DNA of 64,000 nt from Bradyrhizobium sp. 1 (GCF_023073315.1 NZ_JADPJH010000022.1:555917-619916), one strand, 5' to 3'; numbered from the stretch's first letter, positions 1 to 9,186 are shown. The notes: generated by a model not told the origin, from the letters alone. Translations and numbers: made by a program.

Positions 1-11
1 AACGCGAGATT

Positions 12-1184
12 TCACGCCACCTGCGGCGTTCTGATCTCGCGGGGCAGGATGATTGCGGCTGCGATCGCCAGCAGGCAGAGGGCGGCGAAGGCGTGCAGCA
101 TGGTGACGAAGCCGCCTTGCTCGTAGAGCCAGGCGACCAGGCCGACGGAGGCGCCGGCCGCGGTGAAGCCGATGAAATAGCGCACGGCATAGGCGCGCGA
201 GCGCCATTCCTCGCTGGTGTATTTGCCGACCATGGCGTCGTTCACCGTGACCTGCCCGAACGCGCCCATGACGATGCCGATCGACACCAGAATCAGCGGC
301 AGATTGGACAGGCTCGCCGCGAGATAGAGGAACGGCGCCAGCATGAAGGACAGCGGCAGCGCCACGGTCTTGAGCGAGTAGCGGTCGAGCAGCCTGCCGA
401 TGGTGTACTGCGTCATCGCGCCGAACACGTAGACACAGGCCGCGATGACGCCGAGCAGTGCCGGGCTCTTCGTCAGGTCCGCGAGCCGTTCCGCGAACAG
501 CTTTGGCAGCGCCACGGTGACGGCGTTGAACGTGGTCGAGATCGCGATCACCACGATCAGCAGCGACAGGATCACGCGCCACATGTCTTTCTTCGCCACC
601 CGCGCTTGCGCTGCCGCCTGCTTCGAGCCCTTGCGATCCTCATGCACGACCATCATCGCGAACGCGATGCCGATCAGGATGGTGACGATACCCGGGACGA
701 TAAAAGCAAAACGCCAGCCGAGATATTGGCCGACCACGCCGGTCACCAGCGCCGAGGAAGCAACCCCGAGATTGCCCCAGACGCCGTTCAGCCCCATCTC
801 GCGGCCGAGCCTGTCGGCATAGGACACGATCATCGCGGTGCCGACGGGATGATAGATCGAGGCAAAAATGCCGATCGTGAACAGCGCCGCGCCGAGCTGC
901 GCCGGGGTCTGCACGAAGCCGACCGAGATCATGGAGAGCCCAATGCCGACAAAGAAGATCAGCATCATGTGGCGGCGGCTCCAGCGGTCCCCCAGCCAGC
1001 CGGTGATCAGCGAGCCGGCGCCGAAGGCGACGAAGCCGGGGGTCGCGTAGGGAAGCAGTTCCGAATAGGCCATGCCGAGCGCCGGCCCCATGATGATCAC
1101 GGCGGCGGCGAAAATGAGCATCGCATAATGGTCGATGAAATGGCCCGCGTTGACGAAACTGATGACCCGGCTGGGGCTGTTCAT
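12..1184 (-). CDS. MFS transporter
   Basis: A 390-residue polytopic membrane protein of the major facilitator superfamily, probably an inner-membrane exporter or uptake carrier of unknown substrate. About twelve hydrophobic segments run from residue 10 to the C-terminus, with a loop of the family type (GDRWSRRH) after the second segment and a charged central loop near residues 195-215. An open frame continues upstream to 1799, but the start at 1184 is chosen because AGGAGAGGA lies just upstream and the extension is antisense to the AraC gene and is not membrane-like. It is divergent from that AraC-type regulator, with about 50 bases between them, the usual layout for a transporter controlled by its neighbour. 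The substrate cannot be told from sequence. Confidence 0.88.
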   Translation of the reverse strand: MNSPSRVISFVNAGHFIDHYAMLIFAAAVIIMGPALGMAYSELLPYATPGFVAFGAGSLITGWLGDRWSRRHMMLIFFVGIGLSMISVGFVQTPAQLGAALFTIGIFASIYHPVGTAMIVSYADRLGREMGLNGVWGNLGVASSALVTGVVGQYLGWRFAFIVPGIVTILIGIAFAMMVVHEDRKGSKQAAAQARVAKKDMWRVILSLLIVVIAISTTFNAVTVALPKLFAERLADLTKSPALLGVIAACVYVFGAMTQYTIGRLLDRYSLKTVALPLSFMLAPFLYLAASLSNLPLILVSIGIVMGAFGQVTVNDAMVGKYTSEEWRSRAYAVRYFIGFTAAGASVGLVAWLYEQGGFVTMLHAFAALCLLAIAAAIILPREIRTPQVA

Positions 1185-1235
1185 TCCGAATCCTCTCCTG
1201 CTCCGAAATGAGTTATATGTCGTAGCGATGACGGG

Positions 1236-2057
1236 ATGCTGCCAATGACTGTCTTGGAAACGCCAATCTTGGAAACGCCAATCCTGCGGGAGGTCCGGAG
1301 CAACCATCGCTCGCCCGCCGGCGTGCATCTGGTCGCGCGCGACTATCCCAAGGGCATGCGGATCGATCCGCACATGCACCGCGAGGCGCAGCTGATCTAT
1401 GCGGCCAGGGGCACCATGCAGGTGACGACGCCCGGGGGACGCTGGCTGGTGCCGCCGGACCGTGCGGTCTGGGTGCCAGCCGGGCTTGAGCACGCCATCG
1501 ACCTGCTCGCCGACATCGAGATGCGCACGCTGTATTTCGACCTGTCCTGGCTGAAGCGCGAAAAGCGCTATGAGGGACTGACCAGGGAATTCGTGGTGCG
1601 GGTGTCGCCGCTGCTGAACCAGGCGATCCTCGCGCTGTTCGACGCGCGCAATACGGAGGAGCGCACCGAGCTGCTGGTTCGACTGGTGATGCTGGAGCTG
1701 CATCAAGCGGAGGATTCCGCGACCTTCGTGCCGCTGCCGCATGAGCCGCGCTGCCGCCGCGCCGCGATGATCGTGCTCGACGATCCCACCGGCCTGCACG
1801 ACATCGACACACTGGCGCGCGAGGTCGGGACCTCCGCACGCACGCTGTCGCGGCTGTTCTCGACGCAGACCCAGCTGAGCTTCAAGAGCTGGTGCCAGCG
1901 CGCGCGGATTGCGGCGGCCATCCAGCGGATGTCGACGGATGCCAATGTGTCGGTGAAACAGCTCGCGACGCAGCTCGGTTATGCCAGCGTGCCGGCGTTC
2001 TCGGCGGCGTTCCGGCAGGTGACGGGGCGGACGCCGACGGAATTTGCGGGGAAATGA
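1236..2057 (+). CDS. AraC-family transcriptional regulator
   Basis: A 273-residue DNA-binding regulator. The N-terminal half is a cupin-like sensor (HMHREAQLIYAARG near residues 45-58, then WVPAGLEHAI); the C-terminal hundred residues hold the two helix-turn-helix motifs of the AraC family (TSARTLSRLFSTQT and VKQLATQLGYASVPAFSAAF). It is divergent from the MFS transporter and is the obvious candidate to control it. The first codons contain a perfect tandem 15-base duplication (1253-1267 and 1268-1282) that repeats ETPIL, so the N-terminus may differ in length between strains. An internal ATG at 1245 is an alternative start. The effector is unknown. Confidence 0.87.
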   Translation: MLPMTVLETPILETPILREVRSNHRSPAGVHLVARDYPKGMRIDPHMHREAQLIYAARGTMQVTTPGGRWLVPPDRAVWVPAGLEHAIDLLADIEMRTLYFDLSWLKREKRYEGLTREFVVRVSPLLNQAILALFDARNTEERTELLVRLVMLELHQAEDSATFVPLPHEPRCRRAAMIVLDDPTGLHDIDTLAREVGTSARTLSRLFSTQTQLSFKSWCQRARIAAAIQRMSTDANVSVKQLATQLGYASVPAFSAAFRQVTGRTPTEFAGK

Positions 2058-2075
2058 GGCACAGATGCGAGCGGC

Positions 2076-3641
2076 CTACCTGTTCAACATTGACTCTTCG
2101 GGGAGTCCTGCCTTGCGCAAGCCCTCGGCAATGCGAGCTCGCTGCACAAGACAGGTCGGATGATCCGACGGCGAACTGGCGTGGAATTGGGCGATGCTGA
2201 AGTTCGGAGCGAGCGTGAGCCCCGCCTGTACATGGGCCCGTGCTTCCTTGATCTGACCAAGATGCGCCTGTCCGGCGGCGAGATAGAAATACATGAACGG
2301 CGCAATATTCCGGTTGGTCTCGATCGATCGCTTGAACCAGTGAACGGCTGCCTCGTCGGCGCCGAGATATGATTGCGCGACGCCCGCCGTATTCATCCAG
2401 GAAGAGGCCTTGTTGTCGCGGGGAGAAAGCCGGAAGGCCTCCATGACATGGGCTTCGGTCTCTTCGGCCCGACCGAGATTGTTTTTACCGAGCCCAATCC
2501 AAGCATGGGCCGTGGCCAGATTCCGGTCCAGCACCAACGCCCGCTCACATTCGGCGATGCCTTGGGCGGCACGCTTTGTGAAAATCTGGACGACGCCCAT
2601 CAGGCAATGCGCTCTCGCGTGATTGGGCGTGTGGGCAAGTATCCTCGTCAAGGACGTCTCGACCGCTTGCAGAGGCGCCGTCCTGTCAATCAACATGGAG
2701 GTCGCCCGCATGGTATCGACAGAGGCTATACCCACCATGGCTTCGACGTTCGCGGAATCCAGGCAGAGCGCCTGTTCGAAGAACGGGCGCGCCTGCGACA
2801 GGCTCGCGGGATCCGTTCCGCGATTCATATATTCCATGCCTTGAAAATACAGGTCCATCGAATCCGGATGGGGCGCCCGCGCCGCGCGCCGCGCCTCCAC
2901 CATGACCAGCTCGGTCCCCAGTTGATTGGCAAGACGGGCACCAATCTCGTCCTGCATGTCGAAGAGGTCGGCGACCTGTTTGTCGAAACGTTCACCCCAC
3001 AAATGATTGCCGGTCCCGGCATCGATGAGCTGGATGTTGATGCGCATCCGGCTTCCGACCCGCTGCACCGAGCCCTCGAGCACGTAGCGAACGCCGAGTT
3101 CGCGGCCGAGCCGTTTCAGATCGACATGCGTACCCTTGTAGGTGAAGGCGGTGTTACGGCCGATCACGAAGATGCCGGCCATTCGCGACAGATCCGTGGT
3201 CAGGCTCTCGGTCACGCCGTCGACAAAATATTCCTGCGCGGGATCCGGGCTCAGATTGGCGAAGGGAAGAACCACAAGCGACGGCTTGCCTGCGGCGGGG
3301 CTCGGCAACACGGCGACAGTTGCTGTCGTCGGCACCTCGCGCACCTCCGCGACGAACCGGACGCCCTTGCGGGGAAACGTCTTGATCAGGCGCTGCGCGT
3401 CTCCGGAATCGCCGATCGCCTTGCGCGCGACATTAAGTCGCGTGGTCAGGGCGACATCGGAGACGACGCGGCCATGCCAAATGGTACGGATCAGGTCATC
3501 CTTGCTGACGACGCGCTCGCGGTTGCCGATCAGATAGCCGAGCAGGTCGAACACCTGTGGCGCGATGGCGACCGCATCCGCTCCGCGGCGCAGCTCACGC
3601 TGCTCGGTGTCGAGAGAGAAATTTTCAAAGAGATAGCGCAA
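2076..3641 (-). CDS. Winged-helix TPR regulator (CadC/ToxR-type DNA-binding domain)
   Basis: A 521-residue protein. Residues 1-100 form an OmpR/CadC-type winged helix (VFDLLGYLIGNRERVVSKDDLI, then VSDVALTTRLNVARKAIGD). Residues 120-250 match the TolB/FlgO-like region that often follows it in such regulators (VVLPFANLSPDP, YFVDGVTESLTTDLSRM, LEGSVQRVGSRMRINIQL). The rest is built of TPR-like helices. There is no clear membrane segment and no cyclase domain, so it is probably a cytoplasmic transcription factor. Translation appears to start at a TTG preceded by AGGGACA. It is divergent from the TctC-type binding protein, with about 165 bases between, and may regulate it. The ligand is unknown. 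Confidence 0.82.
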   Translation of the reverse strand: MRYLFENFSLDTEQRELRRGADAVAIAPQVFDLLGYLIGNRERVVSKDDLIRTIWHGRVVSDVALTTRLNVARKAIGDSGDAQRLIKTFPRKGVRFVAEVREVPTTATVAVLPSPAAGKPSLVVLPFANLSPDPAQEYFVDGVTESLTTDLSRMAGIFVIGRNTAFTYKGTHVDLKRLGRELGVRYVLEGSVQRVGSRMRINIQLIDAGTGNHLWGERFDKQVADLFDMQDEIGARLANQLGTELVMVEARRAARAPHPDSMDLYFQGMEYMNRGTDPASLSQARPFFEQALCLDSANVEAMVGIASVDTMRATSMLIDRTAPLQAVETSLTRILAHTPNHARAHCLMGVVQIFTKRAAQGIAECERALVLDRNLATAHAWIGLGKNNLGRAEETEAHVMEAFRLSPRDNKASSWMNTAGVAQSYLGADEAAVHWFKRSIETNRNIAPFMYFYLAAGQAHLGQIKEARAHVQAGLTLAPNFSIAQFHASSPSDHPTCLVQRARIAEGLRKAGLPEESMLNR

Positions 3642-3806
3642 GCCGTGTCCCTGCAGTCGCGGTCGATCGCTGAAATCCTTCCGTTCAAGAATAAGCTGCC
3701 GGTAAGGAAAATGTAAGCCGGCGACCCAAGCGCGCCGGCCTCCCGACGTGATACATTCAAAGGTAGAGCCGCGCGGAAACGTCGGGCTTGGTCAGGGAGA
3801 CAGGCA

Positions 3807-4781
3807 ATGATCACGCGTCGTCATGTGTTATCGACCGCCGCTGCCGCGTTCGCCGCCACGTGTCCTGTGCCGCGCGCGCTCGCACAGCCGCTCTCAAAGA
3901 CCGTGCACATTCTGACGGGCTTCTCGCCCGGGTTGCAGGACGCCATGGCGCGGCTCGTGGCCGGACAGATGAGCGGCTATGCGGACACCATCGTGGTCGA
4001 GCCCCGGCCGGGCGCAGCGGGTCGCATCGCGGTGGAGGCGGTGAAGAACGCCGATGCCGACGGATCGACCATGCTGTTCTCGCCGCTCGGCTTCATGATG
4101 TTCTTTCCGCACGTCTACCGGACGCTGAGATACCAGCCGCGTGATTTCACACCGGTGTCGACCGTCGCCTCGACCCCGACATTGCTGACGGTCGGCCCGC
4201 AGGTACCGGCCGACGTCAAGACGCTGGCGGACTTCGTTGCCTGGTGCCGCGCCAATCCGAAGCTCGCCACCTTCGGGACGCCGGGTGCCGGAACCCCGCT
4301 GCATTTTCTCGGTACGATGCTGGGCCGCAGCGCGGGCTTCGATTTTCTTCACATACCCTATCAAGGCGGTGCCGCGATTCAGGATCTGGTCAAGGGCGTG
4401 ATTGCAGCGACCGTCATGCCGATCGGAAGCTCGCTCGGGCTTGTCCAGTCTGGAGATCTTCGCGCGCTGGCGACCACCGGACCGCGCCGCTGCCCGTTCA
4501 TTCCGGCGGTACCGACGGTGCGGGAAGCCGGATATCCGTCGCTCGAGGACCTCACATGGTTTGCGTTCTTCGTTCCGGCGAAGACACCGGCGCCGATTGT
4601 CGATAAGCTCAATGCCGCGATCCAGGCGGCCGTGCGCACCGACGAGGTCAGGGCCGGCATGGCAAAGCTGGCCGTCGAACCCGATACGATCGCGATAGAA
4701 GACTTCGCCCGGCTGATCGCATCGGAATCCGACCGGTGGAAGGCGATCGTGCAGGAAACGGGGTTCGTCCCGACCGATTGA
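3807..4781 (+). CDS. TctC/Bug-family periplasmic binding protein
   Basis: A 324-residue exported solute-binding protein of the tripartite tricarboxylate transporter (Bug) family. The N-terminus carries a twin-arginine-like signal peptide (RRHVLSTAAAAFAA, cleavage probable near ALAQ). Family motifs follow: VEPRPGAAGRIAVEAV, FGTPGAGTPLHFLG and IPYQGGAAIQDLVKG. No TctA or TctB membrane subunits are nearby, so it is an orphan, as is common for Bug proteins, and may work with a distant transporter or as a sensor. An O-methyltransferase follows after 25 bases, probably co-transcribed. The ligand is probably a carboxylate, but the pocket cannot be read from sequence. Confidence 0.86.
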   Translation: MITRRHVLSTAAAAFAATCPVPRALAQPLSKTVHILTGFSPGLQDAMARLVAGQMSGYADTIVVEPRPGAAGRIAVEAVKNADADGSTMLFSPLGFMMFFPHVYRTLRYQPRDFTPVSTVASTPTLLTVGPQVPADVKTLADFVAWCRANPKLATFGTPGAGTPLHFLGTMLGRSAGFDFLHIPYQGGAAIQDLVKGVIAATVMPIGSSLGLVQSGDLRALATTGPRRCPFIPAVPTVREAGYPSLEDLTWFAFFVPAKTPAPIVDKLNAAIQAAVRTDEVRAGMAKLAVEPDTIAIEDFARLIASESDRWKAIVQETGFVPTD

Positions 4782-4806
4782 GCGCGGCATTGACAGGGGG
4801 CAACAC

Positions 4807-5811
4807 ATGAACGGGCCGGCATCCGTGCATGATCTCGTGCAGTCGCATCGCATCACCGCGGTGATCTATGCTGCAGCGAAGCTCAATCTCGCCGAGGCCA
4901 TCGGCGATGAGGCGAAATCGGTGGCCGAGCTTGCCCGGCTGGTGTCCGCCGACGAAAGCGCGCTACGCAGACTGCTCGTCGGCCTGACGACAATTGGCCT
5001 GTGCAGGCAGGCAGGCCTGGACCGGTTTGCCATGACCGATCTCGGCCGGCAACTCGGCGAGACCGCCGACCCATCCTTCAAGGACTGGGTTCTCTTTGAG
5101 GGCGAGATGCTCGCGCAATCCTGGAGCGGACTGGTCGATTCGGTTCGCACCGGAAAGACTGCGACCCAGCTGCGCGGAGAAGGCGATGACCGTTATGCCG
5201 CCTCGGGCAATGCGCCGGACGCAAACCGACGGTTCAACGCTGCGATGGTCAGCCTCACGCGGTCGATCGTTCCGAGGATCGTTGCGGCCCACGACTTCGC
5301 AGCCGCGCGCCTCGTCATGGATCTCGGCGGCGGCACCGGCGAATTGATCGGCGCCGTACTGCAGCACAACCCCCATCTCGAGGGCATCGCCGTGGATCTC
5401 GCGCGTTGCGAGGCAGATGCGCGCGCGCATTTCGATCGGCTCGGTATCGCCGACCGCTGCCGGTTCGTCGCTGGCAGCTTCTTTGAAAAGATCCCGGGCG
5501 GCGCCGATACGATCGTGATGAAGAGCATTCTCCACAATTGGAATGACGACCGTTGCCGGATCATCCTGCGCAATTGCCGGGACGCGTTGCCGTCGGGCGG
5601 GACGCTGATCGTGATCGAACGGGTCATGCCGGAGCTTGCCACGACGGAACCCGAGGATCGCTCCTGCGTCATGAGCGACCTCAACATGCTGCGGGGACCC
5701 GGCGGCTGCGAGCGGACGGAAGCCGAGTATCGCAGGCTGGCGGGCTCGGCCGGATTCGCTTTCGTCCGGACGACCGGGATCGGCTCGTTCAGCCTGGTCC
5801 AGTTCAGCTGA
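4807..5811 (+). CDS. SAM-dependent O-methyltransferase (family 2 type)
   Basis: A 334-residue methyltransferase of the plant caffeate O-methyltransferase / bacterial hydroxyneurosporene O-methyltransferase type. An N-terminal winged-helix dimerisation domain (residues 10-90: SVAELARLVSADESALRRLL) precedes a Rossmann SAM-binding domain with motif I VMDLGGGTGELIGAV near residue 170. The likely catalytic His lies in KSILHNWND near residue 240, the usual family position. It probably methylates a small phenolic or hydroxyl substrate. It follows the TctC-type gene closely. The substrate is unknown. Confidence 0.83.
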   Translation: MNGPASVHDLVQSHRITAVIYAAAKLNLAEAIGDEAKSVAELARLVSADESALRRLLVGLTTIGLCRQAGLDRFAMTDLGRQLGETADPSFKDWVLFEGEMLAQSWSGLVDSVRTGKTATQLRGEGDDRYAASGNAPDANRRFNAAMVSLTRSIVPRIVAAHDFAAARLVMDLGGGTGELIGAVLQHNPHLEGIAVDLARCEADARAHFDRLGIADRCRFVAGSFFEKIPGGADTIVMKSILHNWNDDRCRIILRNCRDALPSGGTLIVIERVMPELATTEPEDRSCVMSDLNMLRGPGGCERTEAEYRRLAGSAGFAFVRTTGIGSFSLVQFS

Positions 5812-5898
5812 TCCGGCAATTGAGCAGGCTTTTCTCTGACGCTGACGTCGAGGACCGGATCATGGACGCACCGGCTGCCACTCGCGACGCGGGCGACA

Positions 5899-5942
5899 GG
5901 CCGCGGCGTACCGGATGCGACGGCCTCGCCGGGCATGACAGC
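5899..5942 (+). repeat. Partial copy of a Bradyrhizobium-type palindromic repeat
   Basis: This stretch resembles the right half of the element at 9062-9162: both read ccgcggcgta, then c(c/t)ggatg, a GC-rich hairpin and ggcatgacagc. The left half is not recognisable. It lies in the roughly 250-base gap between the methyltransferase and malonyl-CoA decarboxylase genes. No other feature was recognised in this gap. Confidence 0.5.
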
Positions 5943-6061
5943 ATTCTCGAAACGCACGGCCCAGCTAAAGTTGCCAAATTCGCCTGCTTGATTGTGATCG
6001 GCTTCCGCCTAAATCCCGTGTAAGCTTCCCGCACCGCACAACCCGGTTTCGAAAGGCCCAG

Positions 6062-7411
6062 ATGGCGAACGCCTTCTTCTCCGACCTGCTCGCCACCATC
6101 TCCGAGCGCGGCCGCACGCTGCTGCGCCGCGATTCTGCCGACACCAAACAGGACGCCGACGGGCTGATCGAGCTCTGCGGTGCGCTGCTGTCGGGCCGGG
6201 GCGAAGCCTCCGGCACGGCCATGGCGCGCGAGGTGCTCGACATCTACCAGGAGTTGGATGCGGCAGGACGCCGCGCTTTCTTCGAAGGATTGGTGCGCGA
6301 TTTCGGCCCGGACCGCGAACGCCTGTCCAAGGCGATCGAAAAATGGCGCGCCAAGCCCAGCGACGAGGATGCGAGCTCGCTGCACTTCGCCTCGGAACCG
6401 CGGCGGCAGGAGCTGATCCGCCGCCTCAACCGTGCGCCCGGCGGCACCGGCGATCTCGTCAGCATGCGTGCCGATCTGCTCGGCATGACCAATGGACACA
6501 CCGATCTCGCCGCGCTCGATCGCGACGTCTCCCATCTTCTCTCGTCGTGGTTCAACAGGGGGTTTCTCGTGCTGCGCCGGATTGACTGGTCGACCCCGGC
6601 CAACATTCTCGAAAAGATCATCCGCTACGAAGCCGTGCACGAGATCTCCGACTGGGACGATCTGCGCCGGCGCATCGATCCGGTCGACCGCCGCTGCTAC
6701 GCCTTCTTCCATCCCGCGATGGTGGACGAGCCGCTGATCTTCGTCGAGGTGGCGCTGACCGAAACCATTCCCGGTGCGATCGCGCCGCTGCTTGCCGTCG
6801 ATCGCCAGTACCTTCCGATCGAGAAGGCGCGCACTGCCGTGTTCTATTCGATCTCCAACACGCAGCGCGGGCTGGGCGGCATCTCCTTCGGCAGCTTCCT
6901 GATCAAGCAGGTGGTGGAAGAGCTGCGCCGCGAGACGCCGAAACTCGACACATTCGTGACGCTGTCGCCGGTGCCGGGCTTCATGCAGTGGATCAAGCAG
7001 GACAAGGATCTGCCGCTGACGGACGAGGACCGCGAGGTGATGAAGCGCCTCGACGATTCCAAATGGTTCGAGAACCCCGAGACGACCACGCTGCTGCGCG
7101 GTCTGATCGAGCCGCTCGCGGCGCATTACTTCCTCAAGGCGCGGACGCCGAAGGGCAAGCTGATCGATTCCGTCGCCCGCTTCCATCTCGGCAACGGCGC
7201 AAGGCTCGAGCGCATCAACTGGCTCGGCGACCTCTCGCCCAAGGGCGTGCGCGAATCCGCCGGCGTCATGGTCAACTACCTCTACCGCCTCGAGGACATC
7301 GAGAAGAACCACGAGGCCTACGCCAATGACGGAGAGGTCGTGGCGTCGAGCGCAGTGAAGAAGCTGTTGAAGGGCGAGGGACGGCGACTTCTGGATATGC
7401 GGCTGTCGTAA
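6062..7411 (+). CDS. Malonyl-CoA decarboxylase
   Basis: A 449-residue cytosolic enzyme that converts malonyl-CoA to acetyl-CoA and CO2. Residues 1-150 are the helical oligomerisation domain; the remainder is the GNAT-like catalytic domain. Family motifs visible are AVFYSISNTQRGLGGISFG (which includes the catalytic Ser region), FVTLSPVPGFMQW, HYFLKAR and FHLGNGARLERINWLGDLS. Length fits bacterial MatA-type enzymes. No matB or matC is adjacent, so rather than a malonate-use operon it stands alone here, perhaps limiting malonyl-CoA or detoxifying malonate. Confidence 0.93.
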   Translation: MANAFFSDLLATISERGRTLLRRDSADTKQDADGLIELCGALLSGRGEASGTAMAREVLDIYQELDAAGRRAFFEGLVRDFGPDRERLSKAIEKWRAKPSDEDASSLHFASEPRRQELIRRLNRAPGGTGDLVSMRADLLGMTNGHTDLAALDRDVSHLLSSWFNRGFLVLRRIDWSTPANILEKIIRYEAVHEISDWDDLRRRIDPVDRRCYAFFHPAMVDEPLIFVEVALTETIPGAIAPLLAVDRQYLPIEKARTAVFYSISNTQRGLGGISFGSFLIKQVVEELRRETPKLDTFVTLSPVPGFMQWIKQDKDLPLTDEDREVMKRLDDSKWFENPETTTLLRGLIEPLAAHYFLKARTPKGKLIDSVARFHLGNGARLERINWLGDLSPKGVRESAGVMVNYLYRLEDIEKNHEAYANDGEVVASSAVKKLLKGEGRRLLDMRLS

Positions 7412-7431
7412 TTGCCCGGCTCCCACCCCAT

Positions 7432-7548
7432 CGTCATTGCGAGGAGCCCTTGCGACGAAGCAATCCAGGCTACCTCTGCTGAAAGATTCTGGATTGCTTC
7501 CGCCTTCGCCAGGGCTTCGGCGGACAAGTCGCTGCGCTCGCAATGACG
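7432..7548. repeat. Palindromic intergenic element, CGTCATTGCGAG ends (copy 1)
   Basis: The element is bounded by a perfect 12-base inverted repeat, CGTCATTGCGAG at 7432-7443 and its complement at 7537-7548. Inner arms (caatccaggc and tctggattgc) can also pair. Two further copies lie at 10369 and 12746. It occupies the gap between malonyl-CoA decarboxylase and the MmgE/PrpD gene. It encodes nothing and looks like a non-autonomous or REP-like repeat. Confidence 0.85.
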
Positions 7549-7600
7549 GAGAATATACGCTAGACGTTTCATCGAACTCCTGCACCAAAGACGGGACACC

Positions 7601-9049
7601 ATGAAACGACGCGACTTTCTCGGGCTGACCGCCGCGGCTGCCAGCAGCCTCTCGCTATCGTCCGTGCGCAGTGTTGCGGAGGGCTCCGGTTCGGGGCCGG
7701 AGATGACGGCGCTGTGCGATTACATGAGCGCAGCGAAAACCCGCGCACTGCCGCCCGAAATCGTCGAACACGCAAAACACCACATCCTCGACACGCTGGC
7801 CGCGATGATTTCAGGATCTGAGCTGCCGCCTGGCCAAGCCGCGCAGCGCTACATCCGCGCCAACGCCTCGCAGGGGACGGCGACCGTCGTCGGCACTCCG
7901 CTCACGGCATCGCCGATCGAAGCCGCGCTTGCCAACGGCGTCATGGCGCATGCTGACGAAACGGATGATTCACACAGCCCGTCACGCTCGCATCCGGGAT
8001 CCTCGACCGTTCCGGCCGCGCTCGCGCTTGGCGAACATCTCGGCATCGACGGCGCGCATTTCCTGAGGGCGGTGACGCTCGGTTACGACGTCGGCACCCG
8101 CGTGGTGATGGCGATGGGCGGCGCGGATTTCAGCTATGAGAGCGTGCTGAGCACGCACAGCATCGCTGGCACGTTCTGCGCTTCGGCGGCCGCAGCCTGC
8201 GTCGCCGGCTTCGACGCGCGGCGGATGCGCTGGGCGCTCGACTATGCCGCGCAGCAATCCTCCGGCTTCATCGTGTGGCGGCGCGACGTCGATCATATCG
8301 AGAAGGGTTTTGTGTTCGCGGGCATGCCGGCCCGCAACGGCGTGACCGCGGCGCTGCTGGTGCGTTCGGACTGGAATGGCGTCGACGACGTGTTCTCAGG
8401 GCCGGACAATTACTTCCTCGCCTATGCGCCGAAGGTTGTGACCGCAAAGCTCGTGGACAGGCTCGGCGAGCGTTACGAGATCGCGGGCACCGACATCAAG
8501 AAATGGACCGTGGGTTCGCCGATCCAGGGACCGCTCGACGCGATCTATGCGATCCGCGGCAAGCAGGCGTTCGAGGCCGATCAGGTCAAGCGGGTGACGG
8601 TGCGCCTTGCGCCGTCGGTCGCCGAAGTCGTCGACAATCGCGACATCCCCGACATCTGTCTCCAGCACATGGTCGCCGTGATGCTGCTCGACAAGACCGC
8701 CTCGTTCCACGCCGCGCATGACAAGCCGCGCATGCAGGATGCCGCGGTGCTGAAGGAGCGCGCCAAGATTACTCTGGTGCGTGACGAGGAGTTGGCCAAA
8801 CTGCTGCCGGTGCGTGTCGCCATCGTCGAGATCGAGCTCACCGATGGAAGCCGCCTCTCCGAACGCGTCACCGCCGTCCGCGGCACCCCGCGCAACCCGA
8901 TGACGCGGGACGAGGTCATCGACAAGGCGCGCGACCTCATTGCGCCGGTGGTGGGAGGCGAGAAGGCCGAGCAGCTGATCAAATCGGTCTACGCGATCGA
9001 ATCCGTGCCCGACATCCGCGCGCTGCAGCCGCTGCTGCAGCGCGCGTGA
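7601..9049 (+). CDS. MmgE/PrpD family protein, exported
   Basis: A 482-residue member of the MmgE/PrpD family, whose known members include 2-methylcitrate dehydratase and cis-aconitate decarboxylase. It opens with a twin-arginine-type signal (MKRRDFLGLTAAAASSLSL), unlike the cytosolic PrpD enzymes, so a periplasmic location is likely. The core starts near residue 35 (ILDTLAAMISG, NGVMAHADETDD, SHPGSSTVPAALALGE, TLGYDVGTRV) and the C-terminal lid domain near residue 290. No other methylcitrate-cycle genes are nearby, so propionate metabolism is not implied. The substrate is unknown. Confidence 0.88.
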   Translation: MKRRDFLGLTAAAASSLSLSSVRSVAEGSGSGPEMTALCDYMSAAKTRALPPEIVEHAKHHILDTLAAMISGSELPPGQAAQRYIRANASQGTATVVGTPLTASPIEAALANGVMAHADETDDSHSPSRSHPGSSTVPAALALGEHLGIDGAHFLRAVTLGYDVGTRVVMAMGGADFSYESVLSTHSIAGTFCASAAAACVAGFDARRMRWALDYAAQQSSGFIVWRRDVDHIEKGFVFAGMPARNGVTAALLVRSDWNGVDDVFSGPDNYFLAYAPKVVTAKLVDRLGERYEIAGTDIKKWTVGSPIQGPLDAIYAIRGKQAFEADQVKRVTVRLAPSVAEVVDNRDIPDICLQHMVAVMLLDKTASFHAAHDKPRMQDAAVLKERAKITLVRDEELAKLLPVRVAIVEIELTDGSRLSERVTAVRGTPRNPMTRDEVIDKARDLIAPVVGGEKAEQLIKSVYAIESVPDIRALQPLLQRA

Positions 9050-9061
9050 GCTACAACCTCG

Positions 9062-9162
9062 GTGTCATCGCCCGCGAAGGCGGGCGCAGTACTCCAAGAC
9101 GATGCGATTGAATCGATAGACCGCGGCGTACTGGATGCCCCGGTGAAGCCGGGGCATGACAG
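9062..9162 (+). repeat. Palindromic intergenic repeat with two hairpins
   Basis: Two hairpins are seen: CGCCCG...CGGGCG at 9069-9086 and a 9-base stem, ATGCCCCGG...CCGGGGCAT, at 9135-9157. They sit between the convergent prpD-like and tarD genes and could serve as a bidirectional terminator, though no T-run follows. The right half resembles the sequence at 5899-5942. Confidence 0.65.
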
Positions 9163-9186
9163 CTGTCTGCGTGGCGGCAAGCAGGC

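Noticed and set aside
93..1211. 372-residue open frame opposite the MFS gene
   Set aside because: Rich in Arg/His/Asp/Gln with no family motif; mirror image of a clear MFS gene in high-GC DNA.
1185..1799. N-terminal extension of the MFS protein to 1799
   Set aside because: The extension is hydrophilic, antisense to the AraC gene, and a good ribosome site precedes the ATG at 1184.
2373..3716. 447-residue frame opposite the TPR regulator
   Set aside because: Antisense shadow without recognisable domains.
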